Source of the DNA: Rhizobium sp. 16-449-1b
GTDB taxonomy: Bacteria > Pseudomonadota > Alphaproteobacteria > Rhizobiales > Rhizobiaceae
Length of the DNA stretch: 64,000 nucleotides
Direction of reading: 5' to 3'
NCBI RefSeq assembly: GCF_017741935.1
Contig: NZ_JAGHMH010000003.1
Span: 62,001 to 126,000 of the forward strand
Shown: positions 48,295-58,701 of the stretch, one piece after another
Layout of the letters: every line of letters begins with the position of its first letter
Position numbering within the stretch: the stretch's first letter is position 1
Position numbers and translations under genes: made by a program
Notes under the pieces: generated by a model
Database searches by the model: none
Told to the model about the DNA's origin: nothing
The model's input: the letters and a program-made list of their open reading frames with translations, nothing else

Positions 48295-50145
48295 ATGCTT
48301 CGCTTTTTCTCAGCGTCTATTGTTCGGCAGATCGTCGCGATTACGCTTGCTCTTCTGGTTTTCAGTACAGCGGCGATTGTTTCTGTAACTTACTACAATC
48401 TTAGCGCGTACGTCATGACCAGTGCGGTCACCGACGCCAAGGATGCCAGCCGCGCGATGGCGGTGCTTTATGCAGCCGGCGATCCGTCCGCGAAGGTCGA
48501 TGTCCGTGACAACAAGCTGGTGGGCGTCAGTGAAGAGAAGCTGCCATCGTCGCTCGGCGACCACGCGCTTGTCGATCGCACCGCGGCCTCCATCGCGGGC
48601 TACGCCACGGTGTTCGAGCGTCAGGGCGACGACTATGTCCGTGTCTCGACCAACGTGAAGAAGGAAAACGGAGATCGCGCCGTTGGCACCAAGCTTGCCG
48701 CCGGGCACCCGGCGCAGGCGGCTCTCGCCAAGGGTGAAGCCTATTACGGCCCGGCCGATCTCTTCGGCAAGAAGTTCATGACAGGCTATTTCCCGGTCAA
48801 GAGTGCAACGGGCTCGACCGTCGGCGTCCTCTTCATCGGCATCCCGATGGAAGTCTATTACAGCAGCCTGCAGCAGCTCCTGACCCTGGTTGTCGGCGTT
48901 GGCCTCGCGGTTCTGCTGATCGTCGGCGTCATCGCCTATGTCGCGATCCGCGCCACGATCCGTCCGCTTGAGACCCTGACGGGCGCCATCAACACGATCT
49001 CCTCGGGCAATCTCGACACGAAGATCCCCTGCACCGAGAAAGAGAACGAGTTCGGCGCGATCGGCAAGGCGCTTGCTTTGTTCCAGGAAGGCGCGCGCGC
49101 CCGGCTCATGCTGGAGACGCAGGCGGCCGAACAGCGCGCCCTGAGCGACGCGGAGCGCAGCCGCAACGACGCTGAAAAGCGCACGCTCGACGACCAGATC
49201 CAGTTTGCCGTCAGTGAGCTCGCCGCCGGTCTCGGTCGCCTGTCGAGCGGCGACGTATCGGAAACGATCGAAACGCCTTTCGTTGGCCGGCTTGAGCAAC
49301 TGCGCGTCGATTTCAACGCCTCGCTTGAACGCCTGCAGGATACGCTCTCGCGCATCCGCGATAACGCGGTGACGATCCACCGCAACTCCGGCTCCATGCT
49401 GCACTCGGCCGATGAGCTCTCCAAGCGCACCGAAGCCCAGGCCGCAAGCCTGGAGGAAACCGCCGCTGCCGTGGAAGAAATCACCGTCACCGTCCGCTCG
49501 TCGGCCGAACGCGCCCGCGAGGCGAACAGCGCCGTAATCGTCACCAAGAAGACGGCGGACAGCTCGACTGTCGTGGTCGGCGACACCGTCGCCGCGATGG
49601 ACCGCATCGAGGCGGCTTCCAAGCAGATCGAGCAGATCATCGAGGTGATCGACGACATCGCCTTCCAGACCAACCTTCTGGCGCTGAACGCCGGCATTGA
49701 GGCGGCGCGCGCAGGGGAAGCCGGCAAGGGTTTTGCCGTCGTCGCCATGGAAGTGCGCGAACTCGCCCAGCGCTCGGCCGATGCCGCGCGCGAGATCAAG
49801 AGCCTGATCGAGACCTCGACCCGCGAAGTCGCGGCAGGCTCCGGGCTGGTGCAGAAGACCGGCTCGGTGCTGGCCTCGATCAGCAGCGAGATCATCGCGA
49901 TCAGCAAGCATGTCGAAACCATCGCCACCGCCAGCGCCGACCAGTCAGCCGCTCTGCAAGAAGTCAACAGCTCCGTCAACGCGATGGATCAGATGACGCA
50001 GAAGAACGCGGCCATGGTCGAGGATACCACCGAGCAGAGCCGCCAGCTGGCGAGCGAAGCCGATGCGCTCATGTCGCTGATACAGCAGTTCCGCATCGAT
50101 GCGTCGTCGGCCCCGCAGCAGGTCCGCATGCGAAACGCGGCCTGA
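48295..50145 (+). CDS. Methyl-accepting chemotaxis protein with Cache-type sensor
   Basis: 616 residues. Membrane helix ~11-33, a periplasmic sensor of ~160 residues containing [20 protein letters not shown] and [16 protein letters not shown], the typical end of a single Cache (Cache_3/Cache_2) domain, second membrane helix ~195-220, HAMP ~220-273 and signalling tip [20 protein letters not shown] near 452. It differs from the preceding receptor in its sensor but their signalling parts are alike. Start at 48295 preferred; a frame 21 bases longer lacks a ribosome-binding site. A good terminator follows. Confidence 0.93.
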   Translation: MLRFFSASIVRQIVAITLALLVFSTAAIVSVTYYNLSAYVMTSAVTDAKDASRAMAVLYAAGDPSAKVDVRDNKLVGVSEEKLPSSLGDHALVDRTAASIAGYATVFERQGDDYVRVSTNVKKENGDRAVGTKLAAGHPAQAALAKGEAYYGPADLFGKKFMTGYFPVKSATGSTVGVLFIGIPMEVYYSSLQQLLTLVVGVGLAVLLIVGVIAYVAIRATIRPLETLTGAINTISSGNLDTKIPCTEKENEFGAIGKALALFQEGARARLMLETQAAEQRALSDAERSRNDAEKRTLDDQIQFAVSELAAGLGRLSSGDVSETIETPFVGRLEQLRVDFNASLERLQDTLSRIRDNAVTIHRNSGSMLHSADELSKRTEAQAASLEETAAAVEEITVTVRSSAERAREANSAVIVTKKTADSSTVVVGDTVAAMDRIEAASKQIEQIIEVIDDIAFQTNLLALNAGIEAARAGEAGKGFAVVAMEVRELAQRSADAAREIKSLIETSTREVAAGSGLVQKTGSVLASISSEIIAISKHVETIATASADQSAALQEVNSSVNAMDQMTQKNAAMVEDTTEQSRQLASEADALMSLIQQFRIDASSAPQQVRMRNAA

Positions 50146-50353
50146 TCGGTTCTCCATCAGGTTTGACCATCGAAGGGCTGCCCTCCGGGCGGCCCTTTTT
50201 CATGGGCAACATGGGGAGAAGGCGAGCGGCGAAACGCTCGAGCTTCGATTGTCCGTAGCCCTGGTAGAAGGCCTCCTCGGCCCGCGCACGATACGGGTCG
50301 GAATTCCTCGTGTTGAGTTTGGCGAGCTCGATGAAGGCTAACAGCTCGATCAT
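50069..50353 (-). CDS. Small hypothetical protein overlapping the chemoreceptor 3' end
   Basis: 94 residues; start preceded by AAAGGA on the minus strand. The first ~50 residues look like a real protein ([40 protein letters not shown]); the rest is Pro/Gly-rich, runs through the receptor's terminator and overlaps the last 77 bases of the receptor gene. Divergent from the LysR gene. The shortness and low-complexity end leave doubt whether the full length is made. Confidence 0.45.
   Translation of the reverse strand: MIELLAFIELAKLNTRNSDPYRARAEEAFYQGYGQSKLERFAARLLPMLPMKKGRPEGSPSMVKPDGEPIRPRFACGPAAGPTTHRCGTAVSAT
50173..50200 (+). terminator. Rho-independent terminator after second chemoreceptor gene
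   Basis: GGGCTGCCC-TCC-GGGCGGCCC (9 bp, one G-T pair) followed by TTTTT. Confidence 0.85.
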
Positions 50354-50443
50354 GACCGTGTCCTTTCTGAATTGAAGATGGACATAGGGTATTCGCCAAA
50401 ATTCGCTTCATAAACGCAAGAAATCCCATTATGTTTTTCATTC

Positions 50444-51313
50444 ATGAAAAGCACGCAATGGGATTCCTTTCAGCTCTTCCTGCAGGTCGCGCGTCTCGGC
50501 GGCCTGACGGGGGCGGCTTCCGCAAGCGGGCTAAGCCCCGCCACGATCGGCCGGCGCATGCTCGATCTCGAGCAGGAGATCGGCCGGACGCTCTTTTCCC
50601 GCAGCCAGACCGGCTACCGCCTGACGCCGGATGGCCAGTCCTTGCTCGATCATCTGAAGGACATGGAGGCCGCCGCCCGCAAGGTGGACGCCTGGCGCCA
50701 GGCAAGCAGCGTCGGAGCGACCGTGCGGATCGCAGCCGGCACCTGGGTCGCCTGGCTGATGGCCGAGAATTTTGGCGCCATCCGCATGCCCGGCGACCAT
50801 TTCGCGGTCTCGATGACGATAGGCGAGGCGCGCGCCAACCTGAACTACCGCGAGATCGATATCGGCATCCGCGCCTTCGAGCCGGAGGAAAACAATCTCG
50901 CTGCGCGGCTCTTGGGGGAGGTGGCCTACGCCGTCTATGCCAGGCGCAATGCCGGCGAACAGGAAGAGCGCTGGCTGGCTGTTGGGGAGGAGGATGCGAT
51001 CTCCAACTATCTGCGCTGGCCGCACCGCAATGCCGCAGGCGCCATCGTCGCCACCGTCAATCGCCCGCGCTCGCTGCTCGATCTCGTTCGCGCCGGCGCC
51101 GGCAAGGCGGTGCTGCCCTGTTTCGTCGGCGATCTTGATCCAGACCTGCAGCGCCTCGGCCCGGAACTACAGGACCTGCGCCACCAGCAGTGGATCGTCA
51201 TGAACAACGAAGACCGGCACCGCCAGGAAATCCGCACCGTCGCCGATCGCATGACCAAGCTGTTGAAAAGCTACAGCGATCTCTTCGCGGGAAAGCGCCC
51301 CAGCCGAAGCTGA
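50444..51313 (+). CDS. LysR-family transcriptional regulator
   Basis: 289 residues. N-terminal winged helix-turn-helix (WDSFQLFLQVARLGGLTGAA, SASGLSPATIGRRMLDLEQE, then GRTLFSRSQTGYRLTPDGQS) and a reduced effector domain (IGIRAFEPEENNLAARLLGE, SLLDLVRAGAGKAVLPCFVG). The ribosome-binding site before 50444 is poor. Regulated genes are not evident: it neighbours a small gene on the left and is convergent with the aceA unit. Confidence 0.9.
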   Translation: MKSTQWDSFQLFLQVARLGGLTGAASASGLSPATIGRRMLDLEQEIGRTLFSRSQTGYRLTPDGQSLLDHLKDMEAAARKVDAWRQASSVGATVRIAAGTWVAWLMAENFGAIRMPGDHFAVSMTIGEARANLNYREIDIGIRAFEPEENNLAARLLGEVAYAVYARRNAGEQEERWLAVGEEDAISNYLRWPHRNAAGAIVATVNRPRSLLDLVRAGAGKAVLPCFVGDLDPDLQRLGPELQDLRHQQWIVMNNEDRHRQEIRTVADRMTKLLKSYSDLFAGKRPSRS

Positions 51314-51345
51314 GGCGCCGTGTTGCAGGGCGGATTGGGGGCTAG

Positions 51346-51582
51346 TCAGCTCCGGCCTGCAACAATGACCGGGATCAACAGGTCACCCCAGTTCCCATCG
51401 CCGCCGTGATGGCGGGCCGAGCGGACGATCTCGACCGAAACGCCGGCATCGACCGCCTTCATGACCGACTGGTTCAGCCGGTGCAGATCATTGGCGAGCA
51501 TGCGGATCATGCCCTGCTGATCCGGTGTCATGCTGGTGGATTGTTCCTCTGCGCGTTCCTTGACGCGTGCAAGCGTAGGCAT
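51346..51582 (-). CDS. Small hypothetical protein downstream of aceA
   Basis: 78-residue soluble protein (KERAEEQSTSMTPDQQGMIR, MLANDLHRLNQSVMKAVDAG, then HHGGDGNWGDLLIPVIVAGR). Starts 24 bases after the aceA stop with GAGGAGAAA upstream, so it is probably co-transcribed with isocitrate lyase. No known domain recognised. Confidence 0.75.
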   Translation of the reverse strand: MPTLARVKERAEEQSTSMTPDQQGMIRMLANDLHRLNQSVMKAVDAGVSVEIVRSARHHGGDGNWGDLLIPVIVAGRS

Positions 51583-51606
51583 GGCTTTCTCCTCCTTTGA
51601 TCGATG

Positions 51607-52896
<1,290 letters not shown>

Positions 52897-52943
52897 GTCT
52901 TCCTCCTTGCATAACATCATGGCCATCTGGCTGATTGACAGGA

Positions 52944-53079
52944 TTTACAAATCATCAGGAAATGGCCACAGTTAACTGGGGAAACGCGATGAAATAGGGG
53001 TCGAGATGCAAAGAACGTGACAAGTTGCGGCAGTAAATTTGTCAAGTTTTGTAAATTCTGCCCCCAGATATTCTGTAAA
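52944..53079. promoter_or_regulatory. Three TGTAAA-type motifs between aceA and its likely regulator
   Basis: TTTACA at 52944-52949 (inside the palindrome GATTT-AC-AAATC, 52942-52953), TGTAAA at 53050-53055 and TGTAAA at 53074-53079, all within the 193-bp divergent gap. RamB of Corynebacterium binds a related A/T-rich site with TTTGCAAA. These are candidate operators for the regulator at 53090. Confidence 0.4.
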
Positions 53080-53089
53080 GGATTGTCAC

Positions 53090-54499
53090 ATGGCTGAGCG
53101 CAAGATGTTTGCCGGTCCCAAGGTCCGCCGTATCCGAAACGGTCTCGGCGTAACGCAGGCGGCGATGGCCGAGGCGCTAGAGATCTCGCCGTCCTATCTC
53201 AACCTGATCGAGCGCAACCAGCGCCCGCTGACCGTCCAGCTGCTGCTAAAGCTCGCCGCGGTCTACAAGGTCGATCTGGAGGAACTGCGCGCCGAAAGCG
53301 GCGGCAGTCTCACGCAGCTGAAAGAGGTCTTCGCCGATCCGCTGCTGTCGGGCGAGTTGCCTGGTGATCAGGAACTGGTCGAGGTCGCGGAAGCGGCGCC
53401 CAATGCGGCAAGCGGCGTCATCAAGCTCTACCGCGCCTACAGGGAACAGGCGGCGCGCCTGTCCGATCTTACGCTTCTGAGTGCAGGCGAGGGGCAGGTG
53501 CCGCTGTCGGGCGCGCGGCTGCCGGCCGATGAAGTGCGCGATGTGCTGGAGCGCCGCTCTGCCTATTTCCCGCGCATCGAAACGGCGGCCGAAACGTTCC
53601 TGCATGCGCTCTCCGACCCCCGCGATATCATCTCGACATTCAAGGAGTGGCTGCGCGCCGAGCGCGGCATCGGCGTGCGCGTTCTGCCCATCCACGTCAT
53701 GCCGGATCTCCGCCGCCGTTTCGATCGTCACTCCATGCGGCTCTTCATTTCCGAGCGCCTGTCGCCGGCCGATCAGGCGCAGGAGATCGCAATCGAAGTC
53801 GCGACGCTGGCGCTGCGCGAGGCGATCGTGAGCGAGCTCGAAGGCCTGATGCTCTCCACCGAGGAGGCGAAGCGCATCGCCCGCTTCGAACTTGCGCGCT
53901 ATGCGGCGCTGGCGCTGACCATGCCCTACGCGCCCTTCCTCGCCGCGGCCCAGGCTGCGTTCTACGACATCGATATCCTGCGCGTGCGCTTCAACGTCTC
54001 CTTCGCGCAGGCGGCAACCCGGCTGACCATGCTGCAGCGCCCCGGCGCGTCGGCAGTCTCCTTCTTCACCATGGAGATCGATGGCGCCGGCCACCGGCTG
54101 CGGCGGTCAGGATCGCAGGGCTTCCCGCATCTGCGCTTCGGCGGGGACTGTCCCAAGCTCAACGTCCATGTCGCGCTGCTCCAGCCCGGACAAATCCTCG
54201 CTGAAACGGTCGAGATGCCGGATAATAGCCGCTACCTTACCATATCCCGAACACTGGAAGGGCCGAACGCGCCGTTCGGCGAGCGCGTCCGCCGCACGGC
54301 GCTTCTCGTCGGTTGTGATGCTTTGGCAGGCGATGGGACAGTCTACGGCCGGGCGGTTTCCGCGCAAAAGGCGATCACGACAGGCTCCGGCTGTCGGCTT
54401 TGCGAAAGGCGGGGTTGCCTCTCGCGCGCCGAGCCGCCTGTCACACGCCCGTTGGGGCTCGATGAGATGGTCTCGGGCCTTGGCAACTTCGACTTTTAG
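53090..54499 (+). CDS. XRE-family short-chain acyl regulator (RamB/ScfR-like)
   Basis: 469 residues: N-terminal Cro/CI-type helix-turn-helix (~10-65, GLGVTQAAMAEALEISPSYL, NLIERNQRPLTVQLLLKLAA), a middle IrrE/ImmA-like part and a C-terminal region (DUF2083) ending with the Cys-rich motif GCRLCERRGCLSRAEPPVTR. Relatives sense acyl-CoA and control the glyoxylate or methylcitrate routes. Divergent from aceA, which is the likely target; acetoacetyl-CoA synthetase 6 kb on may also be. Start at 53090 chosen (MAERKMFAGPKVRRIRNGLG). Confidence 0.9.
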   Translation: MAERKMFAGPKVRRIRNGLGVTQAAMAEALEISPSYLNLIERNQRPLTVQLLLKLAAVYKVDLEELRAESGGSLTQLKEVFADPLLSGELPGDQELVEVAEAAPNAASGVIKLYRAYREQAARLSDLTLLSAGEGQVPLSGARLPADEVRDVLERRSAYFPRIETAAETFLHALSDPRDIISTFKEWLRAERGIGVRVLPIHVMPDLRRRFDRHSMRLFISERLSPADQAQEIAIEVATLALREAIVSELEGLMLSTEEAKRIARFELARYAALALTMPYAPFLAAAQAAFYDIDILRVRFNVSFAQAATRLTMLQRPGASAVSFFTMEIDGAGHRLRRSGSQGFPHLRFGGDCPKLNVHVALLQPGQILAETVEMPDNSRYLTISRTLEGPNAPFGERVRRTALLVGCDALAGDGTVYGRAVSAQKAITTGSGCRLCERRGCLSRAEPPVTRPLGLDEMVSGLGNFDF

Positions 54500-54641
54500 T
54501 CCCGGTCTTTAGTCACAGCGAAATCATTGAGAGTGCAGGATTTTGCGCTTGTCGGCTCCAGAAATCCTTTCTAGTCTGCAACCAAAACCAGAGGGAGGGC
54601 ATCCGCGGAAAACGGTGCCCAAACAAAAAGCAGGAGATAGC

Positions 54642-55739
54642 ATGAGGTCAATTCTCGTAAAGCTCGCGGCCACGGCTCTCGTGACTGGGCTTTCGATCAC
54701 GCCATCCGTTGCCGCGGACCGCGTCGTCAATGTCTACAACTGGTCCGATTATATCGACAGTTCCATCCTCGAAGATTTCACCAAGGAAACCGGCATCAAG
54801 GTCGTCTACGACACCTTCGACAGCAATGAGACGCTGGAAGCCAAGCTTCTGGCCGGCGGCACGGGCTACGACGTCGTGGTTCCGACGGTATCCTTCATGC
54901 AGCGCCAGATCGCGGCGGGTGTTTACCAGAAGCTCGACAAGTCGAAGCTACCGAACCTCGTCAACATGTGGGACGTGGTCACCAAGGGTGTGGCGTCCTT
55001 CGATCCGGGCAATGAATACAGCGTCGACTACATGTGGGGTACGACAGGCATCGGCTACAATGTCGACAAGGTGAAGGCAGCGCTCGGCACGGATGAGAAG
55101 CCCAACTGGGATGCTCTCTTCGATCCGGCAAAGGCCGCCAAGCTCAAGGATTGCGGCATCTACATGCTGGACTCCCCGACCGACGTCATCCCCTCCGTGC
55201 TCGCCTATCTCGGCCTCGATCCGAACAGCACCAAGACCGAAGACCTGAAGAAGGCGCAGGACGTGCTGATGGCCGTTCGTCCCTTCGTGCGCAAGTTCCA
55301 CTCGTCGGAATATATCAGCGCGCTTGCCAATGGCGACATCTGCATCGCGCTCGGCTTCTCGGGCGACGTCTTCCAGGCCCGCGACCGCGCGACCGAAGCC
55401 AACTCCGGCGTCAAGGTCGATTACTCGGTGCCGAACCAGGGCGCGCAGATCTTCTTCGACGTCTTCGGTATTCCGAAGGATGCGCCGCATGTCGAGGAAG
55501 CGCATGAGTTCATCAACTACATGATGAAGCCCGAGGTCGCCGCCAAGGCATCGAACTATGTCTTCTACGCCAACGGCAACAAGGCATCGCAGCCGCTGCT
55601 CGACAAGGAAGTGATCGAAGATACCGCGATCTATCCGACGCCCGAAGTCATGGCGAAGCTCTTCACCGTTCCGCCGCTCGATGCGAAAGCGCAGCGTGCA
55701 GTGACGCGACTGTGGACGACAGTCGTCACCGGTCAGTAA
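54642..55739 (+). CDS. potF: Putrescine-type ABC transporter substrate-binding protein PotF
   Basis: 365 residues with a signal peptide (RSILVKLAATALVTGLSITP, cleavage near VAADR). Family motifs: VVNVYNWSDYIDSSILEDFT, KETGIKVVYDTFDSNETLEA, YMWGTTGIGYNVDKV, and the C-terminal EDTAIYPTPEVMAKLF. AGGAGATAG precedes the start. A terminator-like hairpin separates it from potG, so it may be expressed at a higher level than the permease genes. Confidence 0.94.
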   Translation: MRSILVKLAATALVTGLSITPSVAADRVVNVYNWSDYIDSSILEDFTKETGIKVVYDTFDSNETLEAKLLAGGTGYDVVVPTVSFMQRQIAAGVYQKLDKSKLPNLVNMWDVVTKGVASFDPGNEYSVDYMWGTTGIGYNVDKVKAALGTDEKPNWDALFDPAKAAKLKDCGIYMLDSPTDVIPSVLAYLGLDPNSTKTEDLKKAQDVLMAVRPFVRKFHSSEYISALANGDICIALGFSGDVFQARDRATEANSGVKVDYSVPNQGAQIFFDVFGIPKDAPHVEEAHEFINYMMKPEVAAKASNYVFYANGNKASQPLLDKEVIEDTAIYPTPEVMAKLFTVPPLDAKAQRAVTRLWTTVVTGQ

Positions 55740-55750
55740 TGCACTGATCT

Positions 55751-55782
55751 GCCCGAACCTGATGGTTCGGGCATTTCTTTTA
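55751..55782 (+). terminator. Intra-operon terminator between potF and potG
   Basis: GCCCGAACC-TGAT-GGTTCGGGC (9-bp perfect stem) followed by ATTTCTTTT, starting 12 bases after the potF stop. Confidence 0.8.
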
Positions 55783-55820
55783 GTGGCGCATTGGATCAGG
55801 TCAGTTTTCGGGGAAAAATC

Positions 55821-56963
55821 ATGAAATCACTCGGCAATATTCGCCGTTCCTTTGCGCCTTGGGCCGATCCGGCCGCCAAGCCGTTCATCTCGGTCAAGAA
55901 CGTCACCAAGCGCTTCGGTGATTTCACCGCCGTCGACGACCTGTCGCTCAATATCTATCACCGCGAGTTCTTCGCGCTGCTCGGCGCATCCGGCTGCGGC
56001 AAGTCCACGCTGCTGCGCATGCTTGCTGGTTTCGAGCAGCCGACTTCGGGCGAGATCATCCTCGATGGCACCGATTTGGCCGGAACGCCGCCCTACAAGC
56101 GCCCGGTCAACATGATGTTCCAGTCCTACGCGCTCTTCCCGCACATGACTGTCGAAAAGAACATCGCCTTCGGCCTGCGCCAGGACGGCATGGCCAAGGA
56201 CGAGATCGGCGAGCGCGTGCTGCAGATGCTGAAGATGGTGAAGCTGGAGAAATTCGCCTCCCGCAAGCCGAACCAGCTTTCCGGCGGCCAGCGCCAGCGC
56301 GTGGCGCTCGCCCGCTCGCTTGCCAAGCGCCCGAAAGTGCTGCTGCTCGACGAACCGCTTGGCGCGCTCGACAAGAAGCTGCGCGAGGAAACCCAGTTCG
56401 AGCTGATGGACCTGCAGCAGAACCTCGGCCTCACCTTCGTCGTCGTCACCCACGACCAGGAAGAGGCGATGACCATGGCCGACCGTATCGCGGTCATGAG
56501 CCACGGCAAGGTCATTCAGGTGGCGACGCCCGCCGAAATCTACGAAGCCCCGAACTCCCGCTTCGTGGCCGATTTCATCGGCGACGTGAACATCTTCGAC
56601 GGCAAGGTCACGGCCTCCAATGCCAATGGGGTCGAGATCGCTATCGACGAGAGCCTGACCATCAAGCTGTCGGGCGCGGAGCCCTTGGCTGTCGGCAGCC
56701 CCGCCGGCTTCGCCATTCGTCCCGAAAAGCTGAAGGTCACGCGCACCCCGCCGGCCAACCCCGGCATCAATGCCGCCTCGGGAGAGCTCTGGGATATCGC
56801 CTATCTCGGTGACATGACCGTTTTCCATGTGAAGCTGAAGAGCGGCAAGGTGGTGAAGGCGTCGTCACTGAACGCGCAGCGCGCGGTCGATGATCCCTTC
56901 GTCTACGATCAGGAAGTCTGGGTCACCTTCGCCGAGGACGCCGGCGTTCTGTTGAAGGATTGA
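55821..56963 (+). CDS. potG: Putrescine-type ABC transporter ATP-binding protein PotG
   Basis: 380 residues. Walker A GASGCGKST (~56), Q-loop FQSYALFPHMTVEKN, signature LSGGQRQRVALARSL (~154), Walker B VLLLDEPLGALDKK (~175), switch THDQEEAMTMADR and a C-terminal TOBE domain (FAIRPEKLKVTRTPPAN). Start at 55821 with GGGGAAA upstream; an in-frame TTG at 55791 was rejected. Confidence 0.94.
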   Translation: MKSLGNIRRSFAPWADPAAKPFISVKNVTKRFGDFTAVDDLSLNIYHREFFALLGASGCGKSTLLRMLAGFEQPTSGEIILDGTDLAGTPPYKRPVNMMFQSYALFPHMTVEKNIAFGLRQDGMAKDEIGERVLQMLKMVKLEKFASRKPNQLSGGQRQRVALARSLAKRPKVLLLDEPLGALDKKLREETQFELMDLQQNLGLTFVVVTHDQEEAMTMADRIAVMSHGKVIQVATPAEIYEAPNSRFVADFIGDVNIFDGKVTASNANGVEIAIDESLTIKLSGAEPLAVGSPAGFAIRPEKLKVTRTPPANPGINAASGELWDIAYLGDMTVFHVKLKSGKVVKASSLNAQRAVDDPFVYDQEVWVTFAEDAGVLLKD

Positions 56964-56967
56964 TGCC

Positions 56968-57879
56968 ATGGGCAAGCTCGGATCATCCGTCTACAACCGC
57001 CTCGTCATCATCGTACCCTACGTCTGGCTGCTGCTCTTCTTCCTGGCGCCGTTCTTCATCGTCTTCCGCATTTCACTGTCGACGACGGCGATCGCCATGC
57101 CGCCCTATGATCCGGCCTTCTCCTTCTCCGACAGCTGGGCCGATGTCTGGGAGAAGATCGCAAGCTTCTCCTTCGACAATTATCACTACCTGATCGACGA
57201 TCCGCTCTATTTCAACGCCTATCTCTCCAGCGTCATCATCGCCGGCATCTCCACGCTGCTGACACTGCTGATCGCCTATCCGATCGCCTATGGCATGGCC
57301 AATGCCCCGCGCAGCATCCGCCCGACGTTGCTGATGCTGGTGATCCTGCCGTTCTGGACGAGCTTCCTGATCCGCGTCTACGCCTGGATCGCCATCCTGA
57401 AGCCCGAGGGGCTGCTGAACCAGCTGCTGCAGTCGTTGCATGTCATCGACAGCCCGCTGATCATCCTCAACACCAACATCGCCGTCTATATCGGCATCGT
57501 CTACTCGTATCTGCCGTTCATGGTGCTGCCGCTCTACTCGTCACTTGAGAAGATGGACGGCACACTGATCGAGGCGGCGCAGGATCTCGGCTGCCCGCCG
57601 ATAACAGCCTTCTGGCGCGTGACCTTCCCGCTGTCGCTTCCAGGCGTCGTCGCCGGCTGCATGCTGGTCTTCATCCCTGCCGTCGGCGAGTTCGTCATCC
57701 CCGATCTGCTCGGCGGATCGCAGACGCTGATGATCGGCAAGACGCTGTGGAACGAGTTCAACTCCAACCGCGACTGGCCGGTATCCTCGGCGGTGGCGAC
57801 CATACTGCTTCTCATCCTGGTGATCCCCATCGTGTTCTTCCAGAATGTACAGGCCAAGGCCGACGAGCAGGGGAGATAA
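56968..57879 (+). CDS. potH: Putrescine-type ABC transporter permease PotH
   Basis: 303 residues, six predicted helices. First helix IVPYVWLLLFFLAPFFIVFR; EAA-type loop LIEAAQDLGCPPITAFWRVT. Starts 4 bases after the potG stop. Confidence 0.93.
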   Translation: MGKLGSSVYNRLVIIVPYVWLLLFFLAPFFIVFRISLSTTAIAMPPYDPAFSFSDSWADVWEKIASFSFDNYHYLIDDPLYFNAYLSSVIIAGISTLLTLLIAYPIAYGMANAPRSIRPTLLMLVILPFWTSFLIRVYAWIAILKPEGLLNQLLQSLHVIDSPLIILNTNIAVYIGIVYSYLPFMVLPLYSSLEKMDGTLIEAAQDLGCPPITAFWRVTFPLSLPGVVAGCMLVFIPAVGEFVIPDLLGGSQTLMIGKTLWNEFNSNRDWPVSSAVATILLLILVIPIVFFQNVQAKADEQGR

Positions 57880-57882
57880 GCC

Positions 57883-58701
57883 ATGATGAAATGGACCCGC
57901 TTCAACGTCGCCTCCGTGACGCTCGGCTTCGCCTTCCTCTATCTGCCGATCGTCCTGCTCGTCATCTTTTCGTTCAACGAATCGAAACTCGTCACCGTCT
58001 GGGGCGGCTTTTCGACCAAGTGGTACGTGTCGCTCTTCCAGAACCAGGCGCTGCTCGATGCCGCCTGGGTGACGCTGCGCGTCGGCGTGCTCTCGGCAAC
58101 GGCCGCCACCATCCTCGGCACGCTCGCTGCCATCACGCTGGTGCGTTACACGCGCTTCCGCGGCCGCATGCTCTTCTCGGGCATGGTCTACGCGCCGCTG
58201 GTCATGCCCGAGGTTATCACCGGCCTGTCGCTGCTGCTGCTCTTCGTGGCAATCGGTCTCGACCGCGGCTTCTGGACCATCACGCTGGCCCATACGACGC
58301 TCACCATGTGCTTCGTCGCCGTCGTCGTGCAGTCGCGTCTGTTGACCTTTGATCGGTCGATCGAGGAAGCAGCGCTCGATCTCGGCTCTCCGCCGGTGCG
58401 CACCTTCTTCGAGATCACGCTGCCGATCATCGCGCCCGCCGTGGCGTCTGGCTGGATCCTCGCCTTCACCCTGTCGCTGGACGACCTTGTCATCGCCAGC
58501 TTCACCTCGGGCCCGGGCGCCACCACGCTGCCGATGAAGATTTACAGCCAGGTGCGCCTCGGCGTTACGCCCGAGATCAACGCGGTCTGCACCATCCTGA
58601 TCGGCATCGTCGCGGTTGGCGTCATCTGCACATCGGTCATCACCAAGCGGCGCGAGCTGCAGCGTGAGAGGGATGAGCGGGCGGCGGCCAACGCACCGTG
58701 A
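57883..58701 (+). CDS. potI: Putrescine-type ABC transporter permease PotI
   Basis: 272 residues; SVTLGFAFLYLPIVLLVIFS at the N-terminus and EAA-type loop SIEEAALDLGSPPVRTFFEI. Starts 3 bases after the potH stop. Its stop codon lies directly against the stop codon of the convergent AsmA gene, with no spacer. Confidence 0.93.
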   Translation: MMKWTRFNVASVTLGFAFLYLPIVLLVIFSFNESKLVTVWGGFSTKWYVSLFQNQALLDAAWVTLRVGVLSATAATILGTLAAITLVRYTRFRGRMLFSGMVYAPLVMPEVITGLSLLLLFVAIGLDRGFWTITLAHTTLTMCFVAVVVQSRLLTFDRSIEEAALDLGSPPVRTFFEITLPIIAPAVASGWILAFTLSLDDLVIASFTSGPGATTLPMKIYSQVRLGVTPEINAVCTILIGIVAVGVICTSVITKRRELQRERDERAAANAP

